From JAMOAW01 sp039908535 (lineage in GTDB: Bacteria > Pseudomonadota > Magnetococcia > Magnetococcales > JADFZT01): 59,716 nt of DNA. How positions within the stretch are numbered: position 1 is the first letter of the stretch; each line of letters begins with the position of its first letter. The notes under the pieces are model-generated. The model searched no databases. It saw only the letters and a list, made by a program, of their open reading frames with translations, and was not told the origin of the DNA. The position numbers were made by a program, and so were the translations under genes. Shown in pieces: positions 1 through 9,232 of the stretch. The stretch is from NCBI GenBank assembly GCA_039908535.1, contig JAMOAW010000032.1, positions 1-59,716 on the forward strand, in the 5' to 3' direction.

Positions 1-565
1 TTGCTTTTGACTTTGCTTTTGACTTTGCTTTTGACTTTGCTTTTGACTTTGCTTTTGAATTCGGTTTTGCTTTCTTCAAATAGCAGGGGGGTTGGGGGAT
101 GCAATCCCCCAAGGTCTTGCTTTTGAATTTGCTTTTGACTTTGCTTTTAGCTTTGCTTTTGACTTTGCTTTTGACTTTGCTTTTGACTTTGCTTTTGAAT
201 TCGGTTTTGCTTTCTTCAAATAGCAGGGGGGTTGGGGGATGCAATCCCCCAAGGTCTTGCTTTTGACTTTGCTTTTGGCTTTGCTTTTGGCTTTGCTTTT
301 GGCTTTGCTTTTGGCTTTGCTTTTGGCTTTGCTTTTGGCTTTGCTTTTGGCTTTGCTTTTGGCTTTGCTTTTGGCTTTGCTTTTGTTTTGGCTTTGCTTT
401 TGGCTTTGCTTTTGACTTTGCTTTTGACTTTGCTTTTGACTTTATTTTTGACCTTGCTTTTGACTTTGCTTTTGAATTCGGTTTTGCTTCCTTCAAATAG
501 CAGGGGGGTTGGGGGATGCAATCCCCCAAGGTCTTGTTTTTGATTTTTTTTATCTGAACGGTTAC
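1..565 (-). repeat. Satellite-bearing mobile element A1 (left end outside window)
   Basis: This is a non-coding element in reverse orientation. Its outer end is the terminal repeat TGAACGGTTAC at 555-565; the other end lies left of base 1. Inside are three successive units. Each unit is an array of 12-bp GACTTTGCTTTT (or GGCTTTGCTTTT) repeats followed by a conserved block with GAATTCGGTTTTGC, a G-run and the hairpin TTGGGGGAT..ATCCCCCAA (first copy 92-112). The third array (about 261-475) has roughly 18 units. Lys-rich open frames arise only because the unit is a multiple of three; I do not consider them genes. The same structure recurs at 871-1228 and 31970-32143, where both ends are visible. 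Confidence 0.8.
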
Positions 566-708
566 AAAAAATTGACAAAGATTATAATGTGGCTTCATGG
601 AAATTCCGGGGCCATATATCCTCGCAAATACTGGACTACCTAAAGATTTAAAAGAAAAAAGCAGTTGTGTTCAGAGATATTGACGTCACTTCGATAACTC
701 TTTTTGAT
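566..708. other. Short unique stretch between two repeat elements
   Basis: These 143 bases separate element A1 from a family-B repeat. A plus-strand frame starting at the A1 boundary stays open to a TAA at about 649 and looks coding-like (it reads KIDKDYNVASWKFRGH). It could be the 3' tail of a gene cut by A1, but about 28 codons are too few to be sure. Nothing else is recognisable. Confidence 0.3.
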
Positions 709-855
709 ATATCGGAAAATTAAAAATCAAGACCTTGGGGGGGGGGAGGCCCAGAACCGCCCCACCTTTTTCTTTTGATCATTAAAAAAAAGAGGAGGAC
801 TGGGGGATTCATCCCCCAGAGTTTGACCTTTGATTTTTCTTTTGCCCGCAGGACA
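709..855 (+). repeat. Family-B hairpin repeat, degenerate copy
   Basis: The copy runs from TATCGGAAAATTAAAAATC to GCCCGCAGGACA. It contains the hairpin CTGGGGGATTCATCCCCCAG and a GAACCGCC segment whose G-rich partner arm is degraded. The same end sequences occur at 28393-28525, 51735-51888 and 52036-52195, which defines the family. It is non-coding. Confidence 0.7.
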
Positions 856-870
856 TTATCTTCTCTCTTC

Positions 871-1228
871 GTAACCGTTCAGATAAAAAAATCAAAAACA
901 AGACCTTGGGGGATTGCATCCCCCAACCCCCCTGCTATTTGAAGAAAACAAAACCGAATTCAAAAGCAAAGTCAAAAGCAAAGTCAAAAGCAAAGTCAAA
1001 AGCAAAATCAAAAGCAAAATCAAAAGAAAAAGCAAAGTCAAAAGCAAAGTCAAAAGCAAAGTCAAAAGCAAAATCAAAAGCAAAATCAAAAGAAAAAGCA
1101 AAGTCAAAAGCAAAGTCAAAAGCAAAATCAAAAGCAAAATCAAAAGCAAAATCAAAAGCAAAAGCAAAAGCAAAACCCTGGGGGCAATCCCCCAGACCCC
1201 TTTTTTTTTTTAATATATGAACGGTTAC
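871..1228 (+). mobile_element. MITE-like element A2 with GTAACCGTTCA ends
   Basis: The element has perfect 11-bp terminal inverted repeats GTAACCGTTCA (871-881) and TGAACGGTTAC (1218-1228). It is flanked by 8-bp direct repeats matching at 7 of 8 bases: CTCTCTTC at 863-870 and CTCCCTTC at 1229-1236. The interior has the hairpin TTGGGGGAT..ATCCCCCAA, then GAATTC, then an array of AAAAGCAAAGTC units, then TGGGGGCAATCCCCCA followed by a T-run. No transposase is encoded. Ends starting GTAA with 8-bp duplications are the IS66-family layout, so a non-autonomous IS66-mobilised element is my inference. Its right terminal repeat supplies the trmFO stop codon. Confidence 0.8.
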
Positions 1229-2556
1229 CTCCCTTCAAACCATGTTTTAAGATCTTGCATGGCGCGCTGGGCCATGGCGGTTTTGCGTTCGTTTTTTTTG
1301 ATTCCAACGGGCAGCGGTGGGAATAGCCCAAAATTGACGTTCATAGGCTGAAAATGTTTTGCCACCGCTTCGCCTGTAATGTGACGCAAAAGCGATCCAA
1401 GAGCCGTCGTAGAGGGAGGAGGAACGAGAGGCTGGCGGTCACTGCTGCCCAATCCATAGACCAAAAACAGACCCGCCCATAATCCCATGGCGGCGGATTC
1501 CACATATCCTTCCACACCGGTAATTTGACCTGCAAACAGGATATTTGGTTTACTCTTCAGTCGCAAAAAAGAATCCAATAACAAAGGACTGGCTAGAAAA
1601 GTATTGCGGTGTAGGGCCCCAAAACGCATAAACTCGGCACTCTCCAAGCCTGGAATCATCGAAAAAATTCTTTTTTGCTCCGATTGCAACAGTTTGGTTT
1701 GAAAACCCACCATATTCCAAAGCGTTCCCATCTGATTGTCTTGTCGCAGTTGTACCACAGCCCAAGGTTTTGTTTCTGGGTGATGGGGGTTTTGTAAGCC
1801 GATGGGTTTCATGGGACCATAACGCAGGGTCTCCATGCCTCTTTCGGCCATCACCTCAATAGGCAGACACCCTTCGAAATAGGGGGTCTTTTCAAAATCG
1901 GCAAAGGCCATTTTGCGGGCGGCCAATAATTCGGTGACAAAAGTTTCATACTGGGTCTTGTCCAAAGGACAATTGATATAGTCGTCCCCATCCCCTTTAT
2001 CCCAGCGCGATTGTTTCCAGGCTTTGGAAAAATCAATGGAATCGAAAGAGACAATGGGGGCAATGGCATCAAAAAAGGCCAAACGCTCCTGTCCAAGAGT
2101 GGTTTGCATCCACTCGGCCAAAGCTCCCTCAGTGAGAGGGCCGGTGGCGATGACGGTGATCCCCTCTTCAAAGGGGTGCAATACCTCTTGACGCACCAAA
2201 GTGATAAGGGGATGTGCCTCTAAACGTTGGGTGATCCATTGAGAAAACCTCTCCCGATCCACTGCGAGAGCACTACCAGCGGGAACACGATTGGCATCGG
2301 CAGCGGCCATCACCAAACTATTGAGCATACGCATTTCAGCATGTAACAGACCAACGGCGTTGTGCAAAGGATCGTCCGAGCGCAAAGAGTTGGAACAGAC
2401 CAACTCGGCACAGTGCGAGGTGGTGTGAGCGGGCGTGAAACGAATGGGACGCATTTCGTAAAGCGTCACTGGAATGTTGTTTTGGGCCAACTGCCAAGCA
2501 GTTTCCGAGCCTGCCAAACCGGCCCCAATCACATGAATGGGCAGAGAAGTCGTCAT
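1225..2556 (-). CDS. trmFO: Folate-dependent tRNA (uracil-54) methyltransferase TrmFO
   Basis: This is a 443-aa flavoprotein that makes 5-methyluridine at position 54 of tRNA, using methylenetetrahydrofolate and FADH2. The N-terminus has the dinucleotide-binding motif GAGLAGSETAWQLA (residues 11-24). ETKPWAVVQLRQDN and GQITGVEGYVESAAMGLWAG are characteristic of the family, and the length is normal (about 430-470). The start ATG overlaps the stop of the upstream helicase gene by 4 bp, so the pair is probably translationally coupled. The TAA stop at 1225-1227 lies inside the terminal repeat of mobile element A2. The insertion has therefore replaced the original 3' end, although the protein reads as full length. 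Confidence 0.95.
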   Translation of the reverse strand: MTTSLPIHVIGAGLAGSETAWQLAQNNIPVTLYEMRPIRFTPAHTTSHCAELVCSNSLRSDDPLHNAVGLLHAEMRMLNSLVMAAADANRVPAGSALAVDRERFSQWITQRLEAHPLITLVRQEVLHPFEEGITVIATGPLTEGALAEWMQTTLGQERLAFFDAIAPIVSFDSIDFSKAWKQSRWDKGDGDDYINCPLDKTQYETFVTELLAARKMAFADFEKTPYFEGCLPIEVMAERGMETLRYGPMKPIGLQNPHHPETKPWAVVQLRQDNQMGTLWNMVGFQTKLLQSEQKRIFSMIPGLESAEFMRFGALHRNTFLASPLLLDSFLRLKSKPNILFAGQITGVEGYVESAAMGLWAGLFLVYGLGSSDRQPLVPPPSTTALGSLLRHITGEAVAKHFQPMNVNFGLFPPLPVGIKKNERKTAMAQRAMQDLKTWFEGR

Positions 2557-4577
2557 TTCCAGCGTGACCGAGCTCTGAAAGAAGGGGGGGCACCCAATCC
2601 ACGATGTGCCGATACTTTAAGACCTTTGGTCTCTAAAGTGGCACTAGGAATTTCCCGTAAAAAGCGCGAGGGAAGGGCCGTTTCGGTGTTTTGAAACATA
2701 CGTCTATAATTGGCATGGCTTAAAAAAAGCTTCTCTTTGGCGCGGGTCATACCCACATAGGTTAAACGACGCTCCTCTTCTATGCCTGACTCCTCTTCCA
2801 TGGCCAGTTTGTGCGGTAATAGCCCCTCTTCCATGCCCACTAAAAATACAAAAGGAAACTCCAACCCCTTGGCTGCATGAAGAGTGGAGATGGTCACTTG
2901 AGAGAGAGAGGAACGCTCTTTTTGATCAGAACCGAGGTCAGATTCCAAAACCGCCCGTTCTAAAAAGCTAACTAAAGAGCTCTCGCCTTCCAATAAAGAG
3001 TGTAATTCTCGTAAATTATCGCGTTTTTCCTCTTCCCGTTCAATCCCTTCCAAGGCATCCAGATAATGGGATTCTTTAAGTAAAAAGTTTAACACATGGC
3101 CAGGTGGCGTCTCCGATTGCAGTTGAGCGGCGGCCGTCTGGATGAGATGGATAAATTCGTGTAAATGGCCCAAAGCAGCCTTGCCTATGGCTTTGTTTTC
3201 CAAGACCCAGATGGCCCCGGCCAGCAAAGAGCCGTCAGAGCTAGATTCCACTGCCCCACGCCGAATGGCTTGGATGGCGGCGGGTCCCAGACCACGGCTT
3301 GGCACATTAAAAATACGCTCAAAAGCCAGATCGTCTCGTCCAGAGTAGGCCAAACGTAAATAACAAATGGCGTCTTTGACCTCGGTTCGTTCCATAAATT
3401 TTAATCCACCCACAACATGATAAGGGACTAAAGAGCGGTTGAGAGCATCTTCAAAGGCACGGGTTTGCCAAGCGGCGCGGACCAAAATGGCCGCCCGTTC
3501 ATAATGACCATCACAGTGAGAACGAATTTCTCCTGTTACCCAACGTGCTTCATCTTCTCCATCCTCGGCGGTATATTTTTGTAAACGTGGTCCCGCCTCT
3601 CCTTCTGTCCAGAGGGTTTTACCCATGCGACCGGAATTATGGGTGATTAAATGGCTGGCGGCTTGTAAAATATGGGCGGTAGAGCGATAGTTTTGTTCAA
3701 GACGAATGATCTTTGTGCCAGGAAAGGCATCCTCAAAACGCAAAATATTGTCGAGTTTGGCCCCGCGCCAACTATAAATTGATTGATCATCATCTCCCAC
3801 CACACACAAATTTTTGTGAATGCCCGTAAGATATTGAAGCCATTGATACTGGGTATGGTTGGTATCTTGGAATTCATCCACCAAAAGATAACGAAAACGT
3901 TGTTGATATTTTTCAAGGATATCTGGATTTTGGCGCCAAAGCTCCAGACAATTGACCAATAAATCCCCAAAATCCATGGCGTTGGAACGTTTGAGCGCCG
4001 TTTGATAGAGGCTAAAAAGAGAGGCAATACGCACCCGATCGTGGGAAAAACGGATCTGTTTGTCTCCCAGTCTCTCAGGAGTCAGACCATCGTCTTTCCA
4101 GCGTGAAAAGGAGTTTGCCAACCGTTTTGGTGTCCAGTAGGTATCGTTAAAATCTTTCTCTTTGGTGATGCGTTTGATGAGGCTTAACTGTTCGTCGGCA
4201 TCAAGGATGGAAAAATGAGTATCATAGCCAAGTCGAAGGCCATCAATGCGCAAAATGCGCGCGCCGATGCCATGAAAGGTGCCTATCCATAGGTGTTGAA
4301 TTTGATCTTCGGTGAGACCTAACAACCCAATCACCCGCTCACGCATCTCGCGTGCCGCTTTATTGGTAAAGGTAACCGCGAGAATCTCTCCTGGTCGAAT
4401 GTGGCGATGGTCCATGAGATAGGCAAGGCGGCGGGTGAGAACCCGGGTTTTACCAGATCCCGCTCCTGCTAGAACCATCAAGGGGCCATCTCCATAACAG
4501 ACCGCCTCCAGTTGATGGGGATTAAGTCCTTGAAGAATGGTTGGATTATTCATATCATTCCATGTAGTTTGGTTCAT
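2553..4577 (-). CDS. UvrD/Rep/PcrA-type superfamily 1 DNA helicase
   Basis: This is a 674-aa 3'-5' DNA helicase of the UvrD/Rep/PcrA group, acting in repair and in restart of stalled replication. The family motifs appear in order: LNPHQLEAV (Q motif), GAGSGKT (Walker A, residues 38-44), TFTNKAAREMRER (Ia), LLVDEFQDTN (Walker B), VGDDDQSIYSWRGA (III), LEQNYRS (IV) and EEERRLTYVGMTRAKEKLFLSHA split across motifs V-VI. The length is closest to Rep (about 670), and the extended C-terminal tail of UvrD is not obvious, so I give no symbol. It overlaps trmFO by 4 bp downstream and the ClC gene by 4 bp upstream, forming a tight three-gene operon. Confidence 0.93.
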   Translation of the reverse strand: MNQTTWNDMNNPTILQGLNPHQLEAVCYGDGPLMVLAGAGSGKTRVLTRRLAYLMDHRHIRPGEILAVTFTNKAAREMRERVIGLLGLTEDQIQHLWIGTFHGIGARILRIDGLRLGYDTHFSILDADEQLSLIKRITKEKDFNDTYWTPKRLANSFSRWKDDGLTPERLGDKQIRFSHDRVRIASLFSLYQTALKRSNAMDFGDLLVNCLELWRQNPDILEKYQQRFRYLLVDEFQDTNHTQYQWLQYLTGIHKNLCVVGDDDQSIYSWRGAKLDNILRFEDAFPGTKIIRLEQNYRSTAHILQAASHLITHNSGRMGKTLWTEGEAGPRLQKYTAEDGEDEARWVTGEIRSHCDGHYERAAILVRAAWQTRAFEDALNRSLVPYHVVGGLKFMERTEVKDAICYLRLAYSGRDDLAFERIFNVPSRGLGPAAIQAIRRGAVESSSDGSLLAGAIWVLENKAIGKAALGHLHEFIHLIQTAAAQLQSETPPGHVLNFLLKESHYLDALEGIEREEEKRDNLRELHSLLEGESSLVSFLERAVLESDLGSDQKERSSLSQVTISTLHAAKGLEFPFVFLVGMEEGLLPHKLAMEEESGIEEERRLTYVGMTRAKEKLFLSHANYRRMFQNTETALPSRFLREIPSATLETKGLKVSAHRGLGAPPSFRARSRWK

Positions 4578-6319
4578 TCTTGGGTGGTCCCTGATTCACG
4601 TTCAATTAAGGCTTTGTTATAGGCTCGAATGACATCGTGGTCGGTGATAATTCCTAAAACTTGGTTGGGATTGTTATCGGCGACCACTGGAAGTTGTTCG
4701 ACGTTGTGAGATCCCATGCGTCGAAAGGCATCGTATAAATTGTTGGATGGGGTGACGGTGATAAGTTCTTGCATGGCAATATCGCGTACTAAAACCAAAT
4801 CTTCCAACCCCTCTTCAAAGGCGACTCCGCGTATCTCCTGGAAGGAGATGATCCCTTTTAAAACCCCGGCACTATCGGCGACAAGAAAATTTTCTTCTTG
4901 AGAATGGCGAATTTTTTCTTTTAAAAGGCGAATGTTCAGCGTCTCAGGAATGACCTCGCAGGTGCGCCAGACAATGGAGGAGACGAATATATGGCGCAAC
5001 AGTCCAGATTCGCGACCCGACCATAAATCGATATTTTTACGGCGCAGGCAACCGGTGTAGATGGAGTCGCGATAGAGTTGGTTGATTAAAAGCGTGGCCA
5101 CAATAGAGGCCACCATCAGGGCCAACATAATGCGATAATCGCCGGTTAACTCAAATAGAATCAAAATTGAGGCGATTGGAGCACCCAAAACAGAGGCGGC
5201 CATGGCTCCCATGCCCACCAAGGCATAGGCCCCTGGCCCGCCAGAAAGAGCGGGAAAGAGGTGATAGGTCAAGGTGCCAAAGGCCCCTCCCACCATGGCC
5301 CCAAGAAACAGACTGGGGGTAAATACCCCACCAGAAAAGCCAGAACCGAGGGTGATGGCGGTGGCTATAATTTTGGCAAAAATCAAGACCAACATGAGTG
5401 GACCCGCCATTTCTTCAAGCAAGGCCAAGTTCATGGTGTCGTAACCCACGCCCATCACCTGGGGAAAGACCAAGGCGATGGCCCCAAGTCCTAAGCCACC
5501 AATAATGGGGCGCAAATAGCGGGGAATAGGGACCTTGGCAAAAAGATCTTCGCAGGTAAAAATGGTATGCATAAACAAAATGCCCGTGACTCCGCATAGC
5601 AATCCCAACACAACATACGAAGGAATTTCCCAAGCAGAAACCAATGTGTAGTGGGGAACGATAAAGGCGGGAAAATTGCCCAGATGTATCCGGGCAATCA
5701 CCGTGGCAATGACCGAAGAGAGAACAATGGGGGAGAAGGTAGCCAGACCATAATCGGCCAAGATAACCTCTAAGGCAAACATAACACCCGCAATTGGTGC
5801 GTTAAACGAAGCGGCGATGCCGGCTGCTGCCCCGCAACCAACCATGGTGCGCATATGTTTGCTAGACATATGGAGTTTTTGTCCAAACCATGAGGCGATC
5901 GTGGCCCCCAAATGGACCACTGGCCCTTCCCGGCCCACCGATCCGCCACTCCCAATAGACATGGCACAAGCCAGCATCTTGCCAAGGCCATCTTTGAGTC
6001 TCATTTTGCCTCCATTCAAGGCCACGGCTGTCATGACTTCAGGAACGCCATGGCCTCGGGAGCCAGGAAAAATAAAATGAACCAAAGGGCCAACGACAAG
6101 ACCACCAATGACAGGCATGAGCAAAATATGCCACCAGGGCAGACCCATGAGGGTTTCCACCACGGTTTCTCGACCGCTTCCCATGAAGATAAATTGGAAA
6201 AATTCAATCAAACGACGAAATAAAATCGCCCCATAGCCGACCATTAAGCCGATGATCGTGGCAATAATGGAGAGAAAGATGTGTTCGTTGGCACCTAGCC
6301 GGTTGATAAACCGAAACAT
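4574..6319 (-). CDS. ClC-family chloride channel/transporter with CBS domains
   Basis: This is a 581-aa inner-membrane ClC protein followed by a cytoplasmic CBS pair (about residues 440-575; LPVVADNNPNQVLGIITDHDVIRAY is the second CBS). The pore signatures GSRGHGVPE (86-94), GREGP (129-133, gating Glu131) and GFSGGVFTPSLFLGA are present. At the position of the internal proton glutamate of E. coli ClC (Glu203), the segment FALEVILADYG appears to offer valine 185. That is the situation in ClC channels, but it rests on a by-eye alignment. It is the first gene of the minus-strand operon; its stop overlaps the helicase start by 4 bp. CBS domains usually bind adenine nucleotides. Confidence 0.92.
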   Translation of the reverse strand: MFRFINRLGANEHIFLSIIATIIGLMVGYGAILFRRLIEFFQFIFMGSGRETVVETLMGLPWWHILLMPVIGGLVVGPLVHFIFPGSRGHGVPEVMTAVALNGGKMRLKDGLGKMLACAMSIGSGGSVGREGPVVHLGATIASWFGQKLHMSSKHMRTMVGCGAAAGIAASFNAPIAGVMFALEVILADYGLATFSPIVLSSVIATVIARIHLGNFPAFIVPHYTLVSAWEIPSYVVLGLLCGVTGILFMHTIFTCEDLFAKVPIPRYLRPIIGGLGLGAIALVFPQVMGVGYDTMNLALLEEMAGPLMLVLIFAKIIATAITLGSGFSGGVFTPSLFLGAMVGGAFGTLTYHLFPALSGGPGAYALVGMGAMAASVLGAPIASILILFELTGDYRIMLALMVASIVATLLINQLYRDSIYTGCLRRKNIDLWSGRESGLLRHIFVSSIVWRTCEVIPETLNIRLLKEKIRHSQEENFLVADSAGVLKGIISFQEIRGVAFEEGLEDLVLVRDIAMQELITVTPSNNLYDAFRRMGSHNVEQLPVVADNNPNQVLGIITDHDVIRAYNKALIERESGTTQE

Positions 6320-6429
6320 AATTATCTAAAGTTTTCCCTAAGTTGTACCGATCTTAAATCAATAGAGTCTGGTGATTCTATCCTTCACAGAGAGGATCAA
6401 CAAGCGATTTCAGGCAGGAGGTATAAAAA

Positions 6430-6768
6430 ATGATCATTTTGGATATACAAAAAATAGCCGCAACCACTGACAATGCCCCGTGGTCCAGAAAAAAACCCAC
6501 CGAAGCCTCTCTTCAAGTCACGTTGGGAATGCCCAGGGATCGCGTGGACCTCTCTTCAGGAAACAAAGCGGTCATTCAGATTGGTGCGCCCATCATCTCT
6601 GATACAGAAATGAAAATGGGATTGACCAAAATTTTAATGAAAGAGCTATTTGGTGAAAGGGATTCTGGTTCTATGAAGAGCGATCTCTCTCTTTCTGCCC
6701 ATACCGAAAAGGCCGCTTCGACAGAAAATACCACCGAGGTGGCAGGAACCCAAACTTGGGTGGCCTAG
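6430..6768 (+). CDS. Small protein of unknown function
   Basis: This is a 112-aa protein that I do not recognise. A strong ribosome-binding site (AGGAGG, about 6416-6421) precedes the ATG, which supports it being real. It is hydrophilic, with no signal peptide or membrane segment and a Ser/Thr/Glu-rich C-terminal tail. The stretch RDRVDLSSGNKA resembles the DRVxLSS string seen near the N-terminus of some FlgM-like and other small regulatory proteins, but the similarity is too short to assign a function. It is transcribed divergently from the ClC operon, and a promoter for it must lie in 6320-6415. Confidence 0.6.
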   Translation: MIILDIQKIAATTDNAPWSRKKPTEASLQVTLGMPRDRVDLSSGNKAVIQIGAPIISDTEMKMGLTKILMKELFGERDSGSMKSDLSLSAHTEKAASTENTTEVAGTQTWVA

Positions 6769-6841
6769 GCTTTTGTTTCCTAAAATGGTATTCTAATATT
6801 TTGCGTTTATTTCTCTTTTCATTTTTGAAACGGATACCACC

Positions 6842-9232
6842 TTGATTCCATCCGACACGGATGTTCAAACTTATTCCCTTGTGGAATCACAATTAATCTC
6901 TTACCCAGACTTGTCATCCGCCCGCCAAGCAGGATTGGTGCCGGAGGGAGGGTTGGAAGAAGGGTATCTCGCACCCCGTTGTGCGGCCCAACCTGTGGCT
7001 TTGGTTGGCGAGACGCTGTTGTGGTCTGTAGCCGATATGGAGACGCTCTATACCCGTCGAGGCTGGAAAAAACGCCATCGGCGGATGTTCCCTGGCATCA
7101 AACCCACGCGCACCCTTGTGGAGCACCACGGGCAGATCCATCTTTTTGCCATTGAGCAAACCATCACTGAAGAGGATTATCTGGCCCAGCAGCAGCAAAA
7201 AACTTTGGAACGAATGCACAAATGGGAGGTGAGCTGGCAGGCCCTAGAGGTCGAACTGGGTCAATGGGTAGAAAATTTGCTGCAAAAAAATCTCAAACAA
7301 ATTCCAGAGGCCGAATGGGAATTTTTAAATTTAAAGCGCGACCGCGAAAGATTGTTAGAGCAATACACCGACCTTGCGATGCGGGCGAAAAATTTAACCC
7401 TTCCGTTTAAAGTTCCAGACCACGCACCGTGGTTTCAGGCCATAGCCCAATTTCGTCACCTGCGGTTGCAAAGTGCCTTGGTCGATTGTGACCCAGAAGA
7501 GATCCCCTTGGCCCAACAGGTGGACCAAGAATTGATCAAAAATGAACAGAGCGAAGCCGATTTTTTTAACTTGATTCCCTATTGGCACTATTTTGGTCGA
7601 TTTCATAAACGACTGGAAACCGTTCGTTTTCAAAACAAAATTGCACAAGTTACCCGCATTGATCAATTCCACGCGCTGTTTCAGGCGCGTCAGTTACACC
7701 GCATTTTTCATCTTTTTTTGGGACCGACTAACTCCGGTAAAACTTATCAGGCCCTCAAACGGTTGACCGATGCCCCTAGCGGCATCTATTTAGCCCCTTT
7801 GCGTTTATTGGCCCTAGAGGTAGCAGATACGTTGAACGAATGGGGGGTGCCATGCAGCATGGTGACGGGAGAGGAGCGCATTTTGATCGATGGTGCCAAA
7901 CATGTGGCCTGTACCATCGAAATGTTGCCCATGTATAGCCAATATGAGGTGTGTGTAATTGATGAGGTGCAAATGTTGGGAGATGTGGATCGTGGGTGGG
8001 CTTGGACCCAGGCCATTCTAGGCGTGCAGGCCCCAGAAGTCTATGTGGTCGGAGCCCCAGAGGCTCGGCCTGCGGTGGAAAAATTGTTGACTCTGACCGA
8101 CGATCCAGTGGAGATCACCCTATTTGAGCGACTCTCTCCACTGCATATTTTACGCCATCCTGTGGAGCATTTTGAGCAGTTAGAACCAGAAACCGCCATT
8201 ATTACCTTTTCCAGGGCGGGGGTTCTGGGGTTAAAAGAGGAGATGGAGCGTCGTTTAAAAAAGAGGGTTGCCGTGCTGTATGGGGCACTGCCTCCAGAGG
8301 TACGCCGTCAACAGGCCCATCTGTTTGCTTCTGGCCAAGCCCCGTTTTTGGTGGCCACCGATGCCATTGGTATGGGACTTAATTTACCCATTCGCACCCT
8401 TTTATTTCATCAAGATCGAAAATTTATCAATCGTCAGGAGGTTCCCCTCACTCCTATGGAGGTACGGCAAATAGCTGGTCGGGCAGGACGGTTTGGTAAA
8501 AATGAAGTAGGATTTGTTGGGACGTTTCGCATAGCGATTCATCCTATTACCCATGCTTTAAACACCAAAGCTCCCCCCATTGAACGCGCCCATTTAGCAC
8601 CTAATTTAGAACATTTATTAGCCATTGCCACGTTGCAAGACAAAAAAAATGCCACGTTGGCCAGTTTGTTGGCCCTCTTTTTTACCTCGGTCAAACCGGA
8701 TCCAGAAATTTTTGAACTTGCCGATTTAGAAGATCAAATGGTTTTAGCCCGTTTGGCCGACCGTCATAAATCGTTAGATTTGGCCACGCGTTTTATCTTA
8801 TCCGCTGCCCCGGTTCCTTTGCGGGCCATTCAAGCGGTCTTAGCCTATGAAACCATGATCACCGCCGTTGCCCGTTCTCATCCTCTCACCTTGGCGCAAA
8901 CATTGACCCCTTTGGGGGAGTATGGCTTATTGGATGGCATGGAAACGGCAATTCGAATTGTCAATCTCTATTGTTGGCTGCACCACCATTTTGAAGAGCT
9001 TTTTCCCGATATCAAAGAAGCAGAAACGGCGCGGCGGGAATTAAACAAAGGGATTATACAAGCTTTGCAAAAAAAGGGCAAACAAGCTCGGAATTGTTCA
9101 AAATGTGGCAACAAATTACCACCCAAACATACCCACACCCTCTGTGATCCCTGTTGGCGACAAACGCAACACAGACCCTCTCCCGCGCGTTTTATCCCAG
9201 CACGGCGCAGGATGGCAAAACGATACGTTTAA
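6842..9232 (+). CDS. Suv3-like superfamily 2 RNA helicase
   Basis: This is a 796-aa helicase related to the mitochondrial degradosome helicase Suv3. Its Walker A is the family-specific GPTNSGKTY (about residues 294-302). A DEVQ box (VIDEVQMLGD, about 370-379) and QIAGRAGRFG (motif VI) follow. The N-terminal 280 residues are divergent and helical. The C-terminus carries a zinc-ribbon-like CSKCGNK...CDPCW and a basic tail. It probably unwinds RNA in turnover or processing, by family knowledge. I chose TTG at 6842 because the frame is open from a stop at 6794 and no early ATG exists; the ribosome-binding site is weak, so the start is uncertain. Confidence 0.85.
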   Translation: MIPSDTDVQTYSLVESQLISYPDLSSARQAGLVPEGGLEEGYLAPRCAAQPVALVGETLLWSVADMETLYTRRGWKKRHRRMFPGIKPTRTLVEHHGQIHLFAIEQTITEEDYLAQQQQKTLERMHKWEVSWQALEVELGQWVENLLQKNLKQIPEAEWEFLNLKRDRERLLEQYTDLAMRAKNLTLPFKVPDHAPWFQAIAQFRHLRLQSALVDCDPEEIPLAQQVDQELIKNEQSEADFFNLIPYWHYFGRFHKRLETVRFQNKIAQVTRIDQFHALFQARQLHRIFHLFLGPTNSGKTYQALKRLTDAPSGIYLAPLRLLALEVADTLNEWGVPCSMVTGEERILIDGAKHVACTIEMLPMYSQYEVCVIDEVQMLGDVDRGWAWTQAILGVQAPEVYVVGAPEARPAVEKLLTLTDDPVEITLFERLSPLHILRHPVEHFEQLEPETAIITFSRAGVLGLKEEMERRLKKRVAVLYGALPPEVRRQQAHLFASGQAPFLVATDAIGMGLNLPIRTLLFHQDRKFINRQEVPLTPMEVRQIAGRAGRFGKNEVGFVGTFRIAIHPITHALNTKAPPIERAHLAPNLEHLLAIATLQDKKNATLASLLALFFTSVKPDPEIFELADLEDQMVLARLADRHKSLDLATRFILSAAPVPLRAIQAVLAYETMITAVARSHPLTLAQTLTPLGEYGLLDGMETAIRIVNLYCWLHHHFEELFPDIKEAETARRELNKGIIQALQKKGKQARNCSKCGNKLPPKHTHTLCDPCWRQTQHRPSPARFIPARRRMAKRYV

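Noticed and set aside
261..475. Possible CRISPR array
   Set aside because: The unit is only 12 bp, tandem without spacers, and no cas genes are nearby.
216..578. Lys-rich open reading frames in the satellite arrays (also at 906-1220 and 43804-44022)
   Set aside because: They arise from 6- and 12-bp repeats in mobile elements, include terminal-repeat and hairpin sequence in the coding frame, and are not kept open in the copy at 31970.
566..649. 3' fragment of a gene cut by element A1
   Set aside because: The 28-codon stretch looks coding-like but is too short to identify; kept only as a possibility.
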